Assembly (NCBI RefSeq): GCF_001682865.1
Contig: NZ_MAQX01000001.1
Span: 806,001 to 870,000, forward strand
Origin: Bacillus sp. FJAT-26390
Lineage (GTDB): Bacteria; Bacillota; Bacilli; Paenibacillales; Paenibacillaceae
DNA length: 64,000 bases
Reading direction: 5' to 3'
In this document: in pieces, positions 17,463-25,872 of the stretch
Position numbering within the stretch: position 1 is the first letter of the stretch
Layout of the letters: every line of letters begins with the position of its first letter
Program-made: the position numbers and the translations under genes
Notes under the pieces: generated by a model
Database searches by the model: none
What the model was told of the DNA's origin: nothing
What the model saw: only the letters and a program-made list of their open reading frames with translations

Positions 17463-17738
17463 ATGAATAAGCGGAGTAAAATAATTTTTTTTATTGGATT
17501 GCTGGTCTTAATGCTGGCCTTTTTTAGATGGAATCATTATGCGACTTTAACAACGTCGCAGGTGAAGGTAATTGAGGTGAGTACGGATGAAATTGTCGTT
17601 GAGAAAATGAGCGGAGACCGCGAAACCGTCCAAATACCAAAGGGCATTTATAAATTGATCGAAGTAAATCAGGAATACTCAATCAAATACGAGCATCGAA
17701 AATGGGAAAAGCCGACACTGGTATCCATTGAGCCATAA
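17463..17738 (+). CDS. Small single-pass membrane-anchored protein
   Basis: 91 residues: short basic N terminus, one membrane helix at about residues 7-21, then an extracytoplasmic beta-rich part (VKVIEVSTDEIVVEK). ATG 17463 follows TTGGAGG at 5 bp; the longer frame from 17418 has no ribosome binding site. Not recognised; resembles small envelope proteins. Confidence 0.65.
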   Translation: MNKRSKIIFFIGLLVLMLAFFRWNHYATLTTSQVKVIEVSTDEIVVEKMSGDRETVQIPKGIYKLIEVNQEYSIKYEHRKWEKPTLVSIEP

Positions 17739-17808
17739 TGGGAAAATTGACTGTTTTAGGCGGAGTTTAAACTTACTATCATCTTACCCAACAAGAGGAG
17801 AAAACCAT

Positions 17809-18273
17809 ATGCAAAAGGTTACATTAAACGTCGTTACCCCTCAGAACGAGGATTTACAAATGCTGATCCGTAAGCTCGATGAGGATTTGCTGGAGCGTTA
17901 TCCTGCGGAAGAAATTTTCGGGCTCGATTTTACGGATGAGAAGGTCAAGGACATTTTATTCCTCGTTGCTTATGATAACGAGATCCCGGTAGGCTGCGGC
18001 GCGATTAGACCGTTGGACGAAGAGTCAACAGAGCTGAAGCGTTTTTTCGTGGACGAAAGCTATCGAAATAGAGGCATCGCGAAGCAGATTTTATTCGAGC
18101 TTGAGGCGAAAGCAAAAGCGATGCATTTTCGCAGCATCAAGCTCGAAGCAGGGGAAGCGCAGCCGGAGGCGCTCAGCTTTTATCGGAAGCATGGTTATTC
18201 GTTGATTGATAGATTCGGCATTTATGTGGATAGCGAGAGCAGTGTCTGCTACGAGAAGCAGCTGCAAGAGTAA
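17809..18273 (+). CDS. GNAT family N-acetyltransferase
   Basis: 154-residue acetyltransferase. The acetyl-CoA binding motif is YRNRGIAKQ near residue 88; LSFYRKHGY is the conserved C-terminal segment. ATG 17809 is chosen because AGAGGAG lies about 10 bp upstream and upstream in-frame codons do not resemble the family. The acceptor substrate is unknown. Confidence 0.85.
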   Translation: MQKVTLNVVTPQNEDLQMLIRKLDEDLLERYPAEEIFGLDFTDEKVKDILFLVAYDNEIPVGCGAIRPLDEESTELKRFFVDESYRNRGIAKQILFELEAKAKAMHFRSIKLEAGEAQPEALSFYRKHGYSLIDRFGIYVDSESSVCYEKQLQE

Positions 18274-18327
18274 ACAGGAAGGGGAGTCCCTTGTGGTCCG
18301 GAAGCCATTGAAATGAGGAATGTAAGC

Positions 18328-18873
18328 ATGCTGTACCATTTTAGCGAAGAACCCGATATTGAACGATTTTTCCCACGCCTGCAAAAGGCTTATCCTCACC
18401 TGAAACCGGTCGTGTTTGCGATTAACGAGGAACAAGCGCTGCATTATTGTTTCCCAAGGGACTGTCCTCGGGTTATTTACTGGAAAGCAGAATGGAGCAG
18501 CGAAGAGGATATCCAGCATTATTTCGCAGAGACCAGCGTCGATAAAATCATCGTAGTGGAAAATGATTGGCTGGATCGTATCCGTCAAACCCCTCTTTAT
18601 CGTTATACGTTTGCCGAAGATAGCTTCGAGCTATTTGACGAGGCGAGCACCGCCGGGTATTACATCTCTTATGCTGAAGCCGAGCCTGTGAAGGTTGAGC
18701 GCGTTTACGATCTTATCGGTCAAATCGTTAAGCAGCGGGTCGAGCTGAGATTTACGCCTAACCTGCATCCGATCAGAAACCGAATTATCGCGTCAACGCT
18801 GGACTTTTCCATTATACGGTTCCGTAATGCGAAGCCTTTAAATATTGGAGGAGTGTACGATGGAATCAATTGA
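18328..18873 (+). CDS. Conserved protein, DUF6886-like
   Basis: 181 residues. The N terminus MLYHFSEEPDIERFFPR is typical of a conserved Bacillus/Paenibacillus family that I recall as DUF6886; function not known to me. ATG 18328 has GAGGAA 7 bp upstream; ATG 18313 lacks a good site. No signal peptide. The family's HFSEE start suggests an ADP-ribosyl-type or nucleotide pocket, but this is a guess. Confidence 0.7.
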   Translation: MLYHFSEEPDIERFFPRLQKAYPHLKPVVFAINEEQALHYCFPRDCPRVIYWKAEWSSEEDIQHYFAETSVDKIIVVENDWLDRIRQTPLYRYTFAEDSFELFDEASTAGYYISYAEAEPVKVERVYDLIGQIVKQRVELRFTPNLHPIRNRIIASTLDFSIIRFRNAKPLNIGGVYDGIN

Positions 18874-18901
18874 TAAGCAGGTTTTAGCAGCACGGCATTA
18901 A
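18860..18901 (+). CDS. Possible 13-residue leader or gene remnant
   Basis: ATG 18860 is preceded by GGAGGAG at 6-7 bp and opens a frame of 13 codons (MESIDKQVLAARH) before TAA. It overlaps the end of the previous gene. The ribosome binding site is better than that of many neighbours, so this could be the surviving start of a deleted gene. Confidence 0.3.
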   Translation: MESIDKQVLAARH

Positions 18902-18934
18902 AATAGAGTAGTACAGAGAGACGAGGGGACGCTT

Positions 18935-19786
18935 ATGAATCTACAGCCATCAAAAACGTTCGGTTTGGGGATCATGTCGAGCTCGGTCGTTCTTCTAAAT
19001 GCCATCGTCCAGTTTACGATGATTTATGAGAATGGCGGTTCTGAGGTATTAGGCTTTTTCTTTTTTGCCGGAGGGTTGGTTATCCTTGCTTTCTTGATCA
19101 TACAATTGATTGATGTGATTACGAAAAATCGATTTGTCATTCAAGCAAAATTGGTCAGCAAGTATAAAAATACCATATACATCCTAAGAGCGGATGGGAA
19201 GGTTAAGCGGATTAGAATTATTGTCCCTGAGATTATGGACCAGCTGGAATTGGATCAGATCGTAGAGATCACGTTCTCTTCGCTCGCTCGTGTCCCGCTA
19301 CATATTGTTGCGGCCGGTCAACATCATCCGCCTGTGTCACTCAAAACCTTTGAACATGCCGCATGGGCTAACCGGCAGATTTTTGAACTCCTTCAGCAAG
19401 GCAATGAGCCAGCAGAGAAGCCTCTCGTTTTGTTTGGACATGTGCTCGCCGCGGAGCAGATATGGCTTGCCCGGATTAACGGGGAGGACGCATCGGCATT
19501 TCCCATATGGCCTGAGTATTCGCTTGAGAAGTGCGAGGAGCTTATGCAGCAGAATATGAGTGGTTATCAATTGTTATTCGCTAGACTGAAGGCCGTTGAT
19601 TTTAACGAAAAAATCGCTTATCCAAATAGCAAAGGGAACCTATTTCATACCGCGATAAACGATATATTAACCCATGTTTCCTTGCACGGCAGCTATCATC
19701 GCGGTCAAATTGCTTCGTTGATCAGACAAGGCGGAGGTACTCCCATAAATACGGATTACATTGCTTTTGTGAGACAATTGGAATAG
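18935..19786 (+). CDS. Membrane domain fused to a C-terminal DinB-type domain
   Basis: 283 residues in two parts. Residues 1-125 hold two membrane helices (about 10-30 and 38-58) and a basic beta-rich segment. From about residue 130 a DinB/YfiT-like four-helix domain follows, with TFEHAAWANRQIF, LFGHVLAAEQIWL and the metal-type motif LHGSYHRGQIASL. DinB proteins are normally free cytosolic enzymes of about 155 residues. GAGGGGA precedes ATG 18935. The frame is open throughout, so this is a real fusion or a recent in-frame deletion joining two genes. Confidence 0.75.
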   Translation: MNLQPSKTFGLGIMSSSVVLLNAIVQFTMIYENGGSEVLGFFFFAGGLVILAFLIIQLIDVITKNRFVIQAKLVSKYKNTIYILRADGKVKRIRIIVPEIMDQLELDQIVEITFSSLARVPLHIVAAGQHHPPVSLKTFEHAAWANRQIFELLQQGNEPAEKPLVLFGHVLAAEQIWLARINGEDASAFPIWPEYSLEKCEELMQQNMSGYQLLFARLKAVDFNEKIAYPNSKGNLFHTAINDILTHVSLHGSYHRGQIASLIRQGGGTPINTDYIAFVRQLE

Positions 19787-19894
19787 CGGTTGGAGTAGCC
19801 GAATATTTTTTGTTCGAAGAAATAGAAGTTGAATATCTTAAAAGTTATCGTTAGTATAGAACAGTGATGTGAGTTTGGAATCGAGGTGACGGTC

Positions 19895-20485
19895 GTGATC
19901 TTATGGATTAATGGCGCATTTGGGGCGGGGAAGACGCAGACTGCGCATGAGCTGCATCGAAGAACGGAAAACTCATACCTGTATGATCCGGAGAATGCGG
20001 GTTATTTCATAAGAAAAAACGTTCCGGCAGCGGTCCAAAAGGGTGATTTTCAAGATTATCCGATGTGGCGGGAAATGAATTACGCGATGCTGAAGTATCT
20101 CGATGAATCCTACGACGGGATGATCATCGCGCCGATGACCATTGTGAATCCGCAATATTTTGATGAAATTGTCGGACGCTTAAGGGAGGATGGAGTCGTT
20201 GTCCATCACTATGCCTTATGTGCATCGGAAGAGACGCTCATGAAGCGGCTTCGGGGCAGAGGCGAGCGAAAAAACTCGTGGGCGGAGCAGCAAATAAAGA
20301 GATGCGCGGCAGGTTTATCGGACGAGATTTTCCGGTATCATCTGGATACGGATCAAACGACCGTGGTGCAAAACGTGGAGCAAATCGCATCGATGTCGAA
20401 TATTAGCTTATTGCCGGATCAAAGAGGCAAGTTCAAAAAAGCGTATGACCGCGTATTGACGCAGGTTAAACATATACGATTCTAA
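19895..20485 (+). CDS. tmrB: TmrB-like ATP-binding protein
   Basis: 196-residue P-loop protein very like B. subtilis TmrB, a membrane-associated ATP-binding protein linked to tunicamycin resistance. Walker A is INGAFGAGKTQTA at residues 4-16; ELHRR, YDPENAGY and KNSWAEQQI match TmrB positions. GTG 19895 gives the TmrB-like start MILWING with GAGG 8 bp upstream; GTG 19886 is possible. It ends 29 bp before fabI. Confidence 0.88.
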   Translation: MILWINGAFGAGKTQTAHELHRRTENSYLYDPENAGYFIRKNVPAAVQKGDFQDYPMWREMNYAMLKYLDESYDGMIIAPMTIVNPQYFDEIVGRLREDGVVVHHYALCASEETLMKRLRGRGERKNSWAEQQIKRCAAGLSDEIFRYHLDTDQTTVVQNVEQIASMSNISLLPDQRGKFKKAYDRVLTQVKHIRF

Positions 20486-20514
20486 TGATGGATGAACCAA
20501 CTAGGAGGAACAGC

Positions 20515-21291
20515 ATGTCTAACTTAATGGAAAACAAAGTAGTTGTCGTGATGGGCGTAGCGAATGAGCGCAGCATCGCATGGGGAGTGGCGAAGTCGCT
20601 TCATAACCAAGGAGCTAAGCTTATTTTCACTTACCGCAAGGAAAGATCTTTAGAGAAGCTGAAGAAGCTATTGGAGCAGCACCAAATAGAAGCTTTGCAG
20701 ACGGTATCCTGTGACGTGCTGGATGATAGCAGCGTAACAGCAGCGTTTAACGAAATTCAGCAGGCGAATGGCATTATTCACGGACTCGTTCACTCGGTTG
20801 CTTTTGCCGATAAGGACGAGCTTCAGGGTGAATATGTGGATACGACAAGAGAAGGGTATTTGCTGGCGCAAAACTCAAGCGCCTATTCCTTCGTAGCCGT
20901 TGCGCGCGAAGCGAAACGTTTGATGACAGAAGGCGGCAGTATCGTTACCCAAACCTATATTGGGGCTGAACGTGTTGTGAAAAACTATAATGTTATGGGC
21001 GTAGCGAAAGCCGCGCTCGAAGCAAGCGTGATGTATTTAGCTGAGGATTTGGGGAAATACGGCATTCGTGTCAACGCGGTATCCGCAGGTCCGATCCGCA
21101 CGCTTGCCGCAAAAGGCGTATCAGGCTTTAACGATATCATGTCCACCATTGAAGAAAGAGCGCCGCTTCGCCGCAACATTGACCAGGAAGAGGTTGGCGA
21201 TGCGACGATGTTCCTACTGAGCCAATTGTCCAGAGGAATCACGGGCGAAGTTCTCCATGTCGACTCCGGATATCATATTCTGGGCTTGTAA
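20515..21291 (+). CDS. fabI: Enoyl-[acyl-carrier-protein] reductase (FabI)
   Basis: 258-residue NADH/NADPH-dependent enoyl-ACP reductase of fatty acid synthesis, atypical short-chain dehydrogenase. GVANERSIAWGVAK is the FabI cofactor motif; the catalytic Y-x6-K is in YNVMGVAKA. Start ATG 20515 follows AGGAGGA at 5 bp. A bidirectional terminator follows. FabI enzymes are targets of triclosan-type inhibitors; no resistance marker is obvious. Confidence 0.93.
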   Translation: MSNLMENKVVVVMGVANERSIAWGVAKSLHNQGAKLIFTYRKERSLEKLKKLLEQHQIEALQTVSCDVLDDSSVTAAFNEIQQANGIIHGLVHSVAFADKDELQGEYVDTTREGYLLAQNSSAYSFVAVAREAKRLMTEGGSIVTQTYIGAERVVKNYNVMGVAKAALEASVMYLAEDLGKYGIRVNAVSAGPIRTLAAKGVSGFNDIMSTIEERAPLRRNIDQEEVGDATMFLLSQLSRGITGEVLHVDSGYHILGL

Positions 21292-21323
21292 GCGACTGAG
21301 CTGGTTTTGATAAATGAATGAGG

Positions 21324-21357
21324 AAAGGCCGTCTATGAAGGAATAGACGGCCTTTTT
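21324..21357. terminator. Bidirectional terminator between fabI and nagZ
   Basis: Arms AAAGGCCGTCTAT (21324-21336) and ATAGACGGCCTTT (21343-21355) with a 6-nt loop. T tracts occur on both strands, serving convergent genes. Confidence 0.9.
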
Positions 21358-21363
21358 ATGATG

Positions 21364-22623
21364 CTATTTTCCTGCTGCTAACGCGGCTTCGATTTGTTTG
21401 TTTACCGCTTTAACGTCTATGCTCTTAACGGGCGTATCGGCAAGCTGGTATTTTGCTTTAAGCTTTAAGATGCGATAAACGCTCTGATCAAGCATATCCT
21501 TCGGAATATCTCCATCCCGCGCGCTTTGCTTAAGCGCCTTGAGAACCGATAATTGTATCGCATTGTCATGTCCGATCAGAATGATATCGCTGCCAGCCTG
21601 AATCGACCGGACTGCGGCCTGGCCGACATTAAAATGTTCCGTAATGCCGCCCATGGTCATATCGTCCGTAATGACGACGCCCTCGTACCCTAAGTCGTCA
21701 CGGAGCATATCTTTAATTATTTTTTTGGAAATGGATGCCGGATATTTCTCATCGATTTTCGGGATCAATAAGTGAGCAACCATGATGGCATCCGCATTTT
21801 GCTTAATCGCCCTGACGAAGGGGAGCAGCTCGAATGCTTCGAGCTGTTGCCTGGTTTTGTTGACGACTGGCAGATCGAGATGCGAATCAACCGAAGTATC
21901 CCCATGGCCAGGAAAATGCTTGACCACGGCTGCTACTTGCTTGGATTGTATCGCTTTCATCGTTTCCATTCCGTGCGAAATGACGGTATCAGGATCTGCC
22001 CCGAAGGAGCGATTGCCGATCACCGGGTTTTTGGGATTGCTATTAATATCAAGCACAGGGGCAAAATCCATGTTAAAGCCAAGCGCATGCACTTCTTCGC
22101 CAAGCGCCTCGCCGATTAGCTTCGTATAGGCTGCTTCATTTACCCGTCCCACATCTGCTGCGGGAGGCAGCTTTATAAATTGTTCAGGCATGCGGCTAAC
22201 CTTGCCGCCTTCCTGATCCAGACTGAGCCAAAGCGGAGCGGTATTCGCTTCATTGGCAGCTTTCAGCTGATTAAGAAGCTTTAAGGTTTGGGCAGCGTCT
22301 GTCATATTATCTTTATATAAAATAAATCCGCCGATTCGATACTGCTCGATCATCTTTTTGGCATCATCTTGTATAGTAGTGCCTTCTAGGCCAACAAGCA
22401 CCATTTGGCCAATTTTCTCATCCAGCGTCATAGCAGCTATTTGCTCTTTGATGGGATCAATGGTTTCTGTCGGTTCGGGTTCAACCGTCGGTTCCGTTGT
22501 TGGCTGCAAGCTTGGACTAACAATCGGCGCAGGTGAAGGAGCTTGATTGGTTGGTGCGTTAGCCTTGCTGCAGCTGGCGCAAATGATCAAAATTGAAAGG
22601 ATGGCAACGATTTTTTTGGACAT
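21364..22623 (-). CDS. nagZ: Glycoside hydrolase family 3 lipoprotein, beta-N-acetylhexosaminidase type
   Basis: 419-residue exported enzyme releasing N-acetylglucosamine from muropeptides or glycans. Signal MSKKIVAILSILIICASC carries a lipobox (Cys near residue 18). After a Pro/Thr-rich linker comes the GH3 barrel with KHFPGHGDTSVDSH (catalytic His/Asp loop) and the nucleophile Asp in VVITDDMTMGG. ATG at 22623 is preceded by AGGAGG at 8 bp. The short form without a C-terminal domain resembles Gram-negative NagZ in length but is membrane-anchored outside. Confidence 0.9.
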   Translation of the reverse strand: MSKKIVAILSILIICASCSKANAPTNQAPSPAPIVSPSLQPTTEPTVEPEPTETIDPIKEQIAAMTLDEKIGQMVLVGLEGTTIQDDAKKMIEQYRIGGFILYKDNMTDAAQTLKLLNQLKAANEANTAPLWLSLDQEGGKVSRMPEQFIKLPPAADVGRVNEAAYTKLIGEALGEEVHALGFNMDFAPVLDINSNPKNPVIGNRSFGADPDTVISHGMETMKAIQSKQVAAVVKHFPGHGDTSVDSHLDLPVVNKTRQQLEAFELLPFVRAIKQNADAIMVAHLLIPKIDEKYPASISKKIIKDMLRDDLGYEGVVITDDMTMGGITEHFNVGQAAVRSIQAGSDIILIGHDNAIQLSVLKALKQSARDGDIPKDMLDQSVYRILKLKAKYQLADTPVKSIDVKAVNKQIEAALAAGK

Positions 22624-22845
22624 CAATTATTCCTCCTTTGTTGCAATATCCCCTTGAACGGTTCTTTGCATACCTTACAATGGTTTTTTATCCAGACGGC
22701 TTCCTGCTCCTTATAGTTGCAGATACGATTGTAAGGTCTCTCATAAGAGGAGTGGTAAAAACAACATATTGCTCGTTTCTCCATCATAAACTGTATAGGT
22801 TACGAAAGCTATCGTTACCTTATCCAACCTATGAGGAGGAGAATG

Positions 22846-24042
22846 ATGGACAATTCGCCTCGGAACCAAAGCAGCTACGGCCATGTCCCGCAGCCGATCA
22901 GAAAGAGTGATGGCGCAGGCGGCGTTGACCTGGGACCCCGGGATATTATGCGCGACAAAGAAAATCCGAACATGTTCGTGCCTCCGGTTACGGACTCTGG
23001 CTTGCTGCCTAACATGAAGTTTTCCTTTTCAGATGCGCATATGCAGTTAAATCAGGGCGGGTGGTCACGCGAGATCACCGTCCGTGATCTACCCATTGCC
23101 ACTACACTTTCAGGCGTTAATATGAGCCTGACGGCTGGCGGCGTCCGCGAGCTGCATTGGCATCAACAGGCCGAATGGGCGTACATGCTGCTTGGCAATG
23201 CGCGCATTACCTCAGTCGATCAGGCAGGACGGAACTTTATCGCAGACGTCAGCGAGGGGGATCTTTGGTATTTCCCGCCAGGCATTCCCCATTCGATTCA
23301 AGGCTTGGAGGGCGGCTGTGAGTTTTTGCTTGTCTTTGATGACGGCAATTTCTCTGATCTGAACACGTTATCCATCTCGGATTGGTTTGCGCATACGCCG
23401 AAGGAAGTGCTGTCTGCAAATTTTGGCGTGCCGGAGTCGGCTTTCGGCAATATTCCAACCGATCAGGTTTATATTTTTCAAGATGAGGTACCGGGCTCAC
23501 TGGAGAGCCAGAAGGTACCATCACCCTATGGCACGATCCCGTTAAGCTTCACTCATCGTTTGCTGGCGCAGCCTCCATTCAAAACACCCGGAGGCAGCGT
23601 GCGAATTGTGGACTCCTCAAACTTTCCGATTTCGAAAACGGTAGCAGCGGCATTAGTCGAAATCGAGCCGGGAGGCATGCGGGAGCTGCACTGGCATCCG
23701 AACAATGACGAGTGGCAGTATTATCTCGCTGGCCAAGGCCGGATGACTGTATTTGCGGGAAATGGAGTTGCGCGCACCTTTGATTACCGAGCGGGCGACG
23801 TGGGGTATGTCCCGTTCGCGTTTGGACACTATATTCAAAACACGGGTGACCAGACATTATGGTTTTTGGAAATGTTCAAGAGCGATCGGTTCGTTGATGT
23901 ATCTTTAAATCAATGGATGGCTTTAACGCCGCGCGAGCTGGTTGCGGATAATTTGATTGTCGGGCCGGAGCTGCTGGACGCGCTTCGCAAGGAGAAATGG
24001 CCGGTCGTGAGATATCCTGGCTTTGCCTATATACCGAAATAA
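22846..24042 (+). CDS. Bicupin oxalate decarboxylase family protein with altered active-site lid
   Basis: 398-residue Mn-dependent bicupin like B. subtilis OxdC/OxdD, which split oxalate to formate and CO2. Cupin 1 has [11 protein letters not shown] and PPGIPHS; cupin 2 has [12 protein letters not shown] and PFAFGHY, so all metal ligands (three His, one Glu per domain) are present. The flexible lid that in OxdC reads SENST is SDLNT here (residues 170-174), so the catalytic Glu162 equivalent is Asp. ATG 22846 has AGGAGG 6 bp upstream. OxdD is a spore-coat protein in B. subtilis; no signal peptide is seen here. Confidence 0.9.
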   Translation: MDNSPRNQSSYGHVPQPIRKSDGAGGVDLGPRDIMRDKENPNMFVPPVTDSGLLPNMKFSFSDAHMQLNQGGWSREITVRDLPIATTLSGVNMSLTAGGVRELHWHQQAEWAYMLLGNARITSVDQAGRNFIADVSEGDLWYFPPGIPHSIQGLEGGCEFLLVFDDGNFSDLNTLSISDWFAHTPKEVLSANFGVPESAFGNIPTDQVYIFQDEVPGSLESQKVPSPYGTIPLSFTHRLLAQPPFKTPGGSVRIVDSSNFPISKTVAAALVEIEPGGMRELHWHPNNDEWQYYLAGQGRMTVFAGNGVARTFDYRAGDVGYVPFAFGHYIQNTGDQTLWFLEMFKSDRFVDVSLNQWMALTPRELVADNLIVGPELLDALRKEKWPVVRYPGFAYIPK

Positions 24043-24049
24043 GGCGACA

Positions 24050-24109
24050 AACAAAAAGAAGAATTTCCAGATTGCCGATCAGGCCAATCAGGAAATTCTT
24101 CTTTTTGTT
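24050..24109. terminator. Bidirectional terminator
   Basis: Perfect 19-bp arms 24050-24068 and 24091-24109 separated by 22 nt, with an A tract on one side and a T tract on the other. It lies between the convergent oxalate decarboxylase and HxlR genes. Confidence 0.9.
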
Positions 24110-24470
24110 ATTTATTGAGGATGCTTTCTTCCAAGACGTCGTATTTGTTGCCATACACCTTAACGATATGATTTTCTCCCCAATTACAAAGGGAATCGAG
24201 TATGCTTTTCAAGCTTTGCCCGTATTCGCTGAGTTGATATTCTACCTTAGGGGGAACCTGATTATAGACGATTCGATTAATGATGCCGTCGTCCTCCAGC
24301 TCTCTAAGCTGCTGGGTAAGCATTTTTTGCGTAATATTCGGCATAAGCCGTTTTAAATCGCTCGTACGTTTCGTTCCATGGGTCAAATGACAGAGGATTA
24401 CGCATTTCCATTTGCCTCCGATCACTTCGAGCGTCGCTTCTACGGAAATATTGTATTTCTTTTTGCTCAT
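24108..24470 (-). CDS. HxlR family transcriptional regulator
   Basis: 120-residue winged-helix regulator (HxlR/YodB/HypR family, MarR-like dimer). VIGGKWKCVILCHLTHG is the N-terminal helix hallmark and ITQKMLTQQLRELEDDG the recognition helix. Cys residues occur at KCVILC and in SLCNWG; the YodB-type N-terminal redox Cys is absent. It diverges from an MFS transporter and aldo-keto reductase pair, and the shared intergenic region has palindromes, so it probably represses those genes. Confidence 0.9.
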   Translation of the reverse strand: MSKKKYNISVEATLEVIGGKWKCVILCHLTHGTKRTSDLKRLMPNITQKMLTQQLRELEDDGIINRIVYNQVPPKVEYQLSEYGQSLKSILDSLCNWGENHIVKVYGNKYDVLEESILNK

Positions 24471-24493
24471 GTTTTTCTCTCCTATCTGAAGTT

Positions 24494-24535
24494 ATAGGTA
24501 CTTTTTAGTACCTATAGTACTTTTAAGTGCGTACT
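24494..24535. promoter_or_regulatory. Probable HxlR operator palindromes
   Basis: Perfect inverted repeat ATAGGTAC-N6-GTACCTAT (24494-24515) followed by a second, AGTAC-N10-GTACT (24516-24535). They lie 24 bp upstream of the HxlR start codon and about 105 bp before the MFS gene. Confidence 0.65.
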
Positions 24536-24640
24536 GGTCATTTCACCTTACATAAACGATAATAACATTCATCGGCCGATACAGCTACAACATTTTAATT
24601 GAACAACTGACCATACTTGAAAGAATAGGAGTGAAGGGGC

Positions 24641-25840
24641 ATGGCTATAGAGAGAAAAAGAAGCACGCTTGCTTTGCTTGCATTAGCAGTCAGTGCCTTC
24701 GCAATCGGAACAACCGAATTTATAAGCGTCGGGCTGCTGCCGCTTATTTCGAAGGACTTGAATATATCAGTCACGACGGCAGGTTTGACCGTTACGTTAT
24801 ATGCGCTTGGCGTGACCTTTGGAGCGCCGATCCTGACTTCATTAACGACGAAAATACCGCGAAAAGCGTTGCTGCTATGGATAATGGTCGTTTGTATTAT
24901 CGGTAACACGATTGCAGCAACTTCATCATCGGTCGAGATTCTGCTTATCGCTAGAATCATTTCAGCCTTGTCGCATGGGGTGTTCATGTCCATTGGCTCA
25001 ACGATAGCAGCCGATGTTGTTCCGCCAAATCGGCGGGCAAGCGCAATTGCTATTATGTTCACAGGGCTAACCGTCGCGACGATCACCGGTGTTCCGATCG
25101 GCACGTTTATCGGACAGCAGCTCGGGTGGAGGGCTGCATTCATCGCAATCGTCATCGTGGGCGTCATCGCTTTTATCGCCAACAGTATTCTTGTGCCATC
25201 TGATTTGCGCAAAGGAGCACCCATTAAGATTTCGGAGCAGCTCAAGCTTTTTACAAACGGTCGGTTAGTGCTATTGTTTATCATTACGGCATTAGGATAT
25301 GGCGGAACGTTTGCAGTCTTTACTTATTTAGCCCCTATGCTCCAAGAAATAACCGGCTTTAAAGCACAGCAAGTCACGATTATTTTGCTCGTATATGGTA
25401 TCGCCATTGCGATAGGAAATGTTATTGGAGGCAAGCTTGCTAATAAAAATCCGCTTAGGGCATTATTCTATATGTTTGTCGTACAAGCTGTCGTGCTGTT
25501 CGTGCTTAGCTTCACGGCACCTTTTAAAATCGCGGCGCTGCTCACGATCATATTAATGGGATTGTTCCACTTCATGAATGTGGCAGGGCTCCAGGTTTAT
25601 GTCGTAACGCTTGCCGAGCGGTTCATGCCAGGCGGTGTAGATGTCGCATCCGCGCTTAACATTGCTGCATTTAATGCCGGCATTGCTATTGGCGCCTACT
25701 TAGGCGGCGTCGTTACGGATTCAATTGGCCTGATCCATACCTCTTGGTTCGGCGGCATTATGGTCGTCGCTGCTGTCATCCTAACAGGCTGGAGCATGCG
25801 TTTGGAGCGCAAAGATAGCGGGAAAGAAGTTAATATCTAA
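24641..25840 (+). CDS. MFS transporter, DHA1-type efflux permease
   Basis: 399-residue transporter with twelve hydrophobic segments. FAIGTTEFISVGLLP at residues 20-34 is the hallmark of the AraJ/SotB/YdhP drug and sugar efflux group; PPNRRASAIAIMF is a loop motif. ATG 24641 has AGGAGTG upstream. Divergent from the HxlR gene and 32 bp upstream of an aldo-keto reductase, an arrangement that suggests export and reduction of a toxic electrophile. Confidence 0.88.
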   Translation: MAIERKRSTLALLALAVSAFAIGTTEFISVGLLPLISKDLNISVTTAGLTVTLYALGVTFGAPILTSLTTKIPRKALLLWIMVVCIIGNTIAATSSSVEILLIARIISALSHGVFMSIGSTIAADVVPPNRRASAIAIMFTGLTVATITGVPIGTFIGQQLGWRAAFIAIVIVGVIAFIANSILVPSDLRKGAPIKISEQLKLFTNGRLVLLFIITALGYGGTFAVFTYLAPMLQEITGFKAQQVTIILLVYGIAIAIGNVIGGKLANKNPLRALFYMFVVQAVVLFVLSFTAPFKIAALLTIILMGLFHFMNVAGLQVYVVTLAERFMPGGVDVASALNIAAFNAGIAIGAYLGGVVTDSIGLIHTSWFGGIMVVAAVILTGWSMRLERKDSGKEVNI

Positions 25841-25872
25841 TCCTAATCCTATAATTTATTGGAGGAATAATC

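Noticed and set aside
22798..22819. Imperfect palindrome upstream of the oxalate decarboxylase gene
   Set aside because: One mismatch in 8-bp arms and no known operator resemblance; recorded only as a weak dyad.
24595..25284. 229-codon minus-strand frame inside the MFS gene
   Set aside because: Mirror of the hydrophobic transporter coding strand; no recognisable domain or start signal.
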